This document shows positions 62,779 to 64,000 of a DNA stretch of 64,000 nt, in pieces. The notes below the pieces were generated by a model. It did no database searches and was not told the origin of the DNA. It saw nothing but the letters and a program-made list of their open reading frames with translations. The position numbers and the translations under genes are program-made. Each line of letters opens with the position of its first letter. Positions within the stretch are counted from its first letter, which is position 1. Origin of the DNA: Capitella teleta (Eukaryota > Annelida > Polychaeta > Capitellidae); contig KB296812.1 in NCBI GenBank assembly GCA_000328365.1, forward strand, positions 243,350 to 307,349. Direction: 5' to 3'.

Positions 62779-64000
62779 CTGACTAGTCCACACACACACA
62801 ATATGCATGAGATGTAAAATGTTCACAATGATCTTCAAATTCGAGGGAACCCATTCAGGAGAGATTATTCCTCGAAGGCGTTGGAGGCAATATCTGACCG
62901 TGGAGAAAATTAAGGGAATGCAGGCCTTTTGGGGAACATGTGCATGCGTTGAACACATGCTGCAGCCGCTAAGCCAAAAGATTGAATGAGATCACACAGT
63001 GACAGGGCACAATGTTCACATCCATGACACGTAAATGTCACCTTGGGACACTGGCCTTCTCATCACACAATCACAGAATTCAATGCTCGAAAAATATCGT
63101 AATACAGTACTAGAAGTCTAGAACTAATCAACCCGTCCAAGGCTGCCAACACCACGCATATATGAGCTTCCTAAGCCCCAAGCATAGAATACCTAAAGTT
63201 AGTAAAGCAAAGTTAGTAAAGCATACATAATATGTAAATCCATAAAATCGATCGATTAAAGTCGATTTACTTTTTACAGAACAGCAGGATACATTAACAA
63301 AGACACAAGCCGAAGATAGCAGCTTTCTCTCTCCGCGCAATAAGTTTCAACTAGATTCCCAAAACGATAAAATATCAATAAGGGCCAAGCGCAGATTGAA
63401 TGCCACAAATGATCAATAGCTTGGAATTTCGCCAGTTGAATGATTCCGATCTGTAAGAGGGACGAGATGGGGAAGGGAAGACGCAAACATCGCATGCATC
63501 GCACGGTGGCACAAATAGTATACATGCATGGGAGGGGGAGCGGGGTAAGGTCGGCTCAGCTCATGCTCCCGCATCATTCCAAGTGTGCGGATGACGTCAT
63601 GGGGTCATAGGGGTCATTTGTATGATTTTCTTAGGGATGGGAATTGCTGGAAGATGACGTATTTTAGGTTTAATGGGTGCAATAATGGTCACACAGAGTG
63701 CATGTACTGGTGATGGATACAAGGAGATGAAACAATTTGAAATCGACAACAATTGAGCGAATTAGTGATTCAACATACTGGACGATTGCCGCACATGTAT
63801 GTATGTAGCTACTAAGTACCATCATAATTCAATAGCTACATTAATTATATTTAGCTATTGAATTCAGCACATTGACTGATGCATACGATATTTAGATTTT
63901 AGAAGTTATCACTTATGATTAAAGTGGTAGTAGTAATACTACCTAGTATATATTCCCTGTACATTATATCAGCTGAATGGTCCGAAATGTGTGAATTAGC
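62779..64000. other. Right-hand flank, possible FARP upstream region
   Basis: No gene could be supported. If the exon at 62722-62778 is real, either its frame starts at the ATG near 62808 ([13 protein letters not shown]) or an earlier exon lies here or beyond the window. A CRE octamer lies at 63592, a 13-bp-arm hairpin (AATTCAATAGCTA) at 63826-63864, and a short tandem AAAGTTAGTAAAGC at 63195-63222. Confidence 0.4.

Overview
The window is nuclear DNA from an invertebrate animal. Every confident gene is split by GT-AG introns, the gene families are animal signalling and membrane-trafficking families, and the gaps hold SINEs, LINE fragments, a pogo-like DNA element and long microsatellites. Introns range from about 60 bases to several kb. 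A marine, possibly early-branching animal such as a sponge would fit, but nothing here proves a phylum.

Layout, left to right. 1-632 (minus): end of an ankyrin-repeat gene that runs off the window. 836-1695: a long inverted repeat. 5245-8331 (minus): a ten-exon inositol-trisphosphate 3-kinase, 463 aa. 8332-16331: gene-poor, with two near-perfect palindromes, paired CRE sites and microsatellites. 16332-16472 (minus): first coding exon of a gene I do not recognise; its first intron holds a complete pogo/Tigger-like element (15308-16201). 17.3-22.2 kb: a (TTTA)n tract and a 1.18-kb direct duplication. 23452-33474 (minus): a 16-exon Rubicon (RUBCN) orthologue, 889 aa. 34-38.4 kb: two LINE fragments, an unusual cluster of the 9-mer ATTCGTAAC around a short homeodomain-like exon, and a SINE grown into an (ACGC)n tract. 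39505-40831 (plus): a seven-exon PABIR/FAM122 PP2A-inhibitor gene, 344 aa. 42016 to about 62778 (minus): a FARP gene (FERM, DH, PH, PH) with a giant alternative terminal exon and duplicated last exons. 56379-57861 (plus): a two-exon GT47 (exostosin-family) glycosyltransferase that appears to sit antisense inside the first FARP intron. 59.4-60.7 kb: a tandem repeat of about 632 bp.

Exon models were built by hand from splice sites. For the kinase, Rubicon, PABIR and both FARP forms, the exon lengths sum to whole codon numbers with consistent phases, and the products have nearly the family length (463, 889, 344 and about 1007 aa).

Four genes meet membrane and phosphoinositide signalling: IP3 phosphorylation, autophagy/endosome control, PP2A-B55 inhibition and Rho-GEF signalling. 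Clustering here looks like chance rather than an operon-like unit. The most notable biology is in the FARP locus, where one promoter region can apparently make either a FERM-DH-PH-PH Rho-GEF or a FERM protein with a 1243-residue acidic, proline-rich repeat tail.
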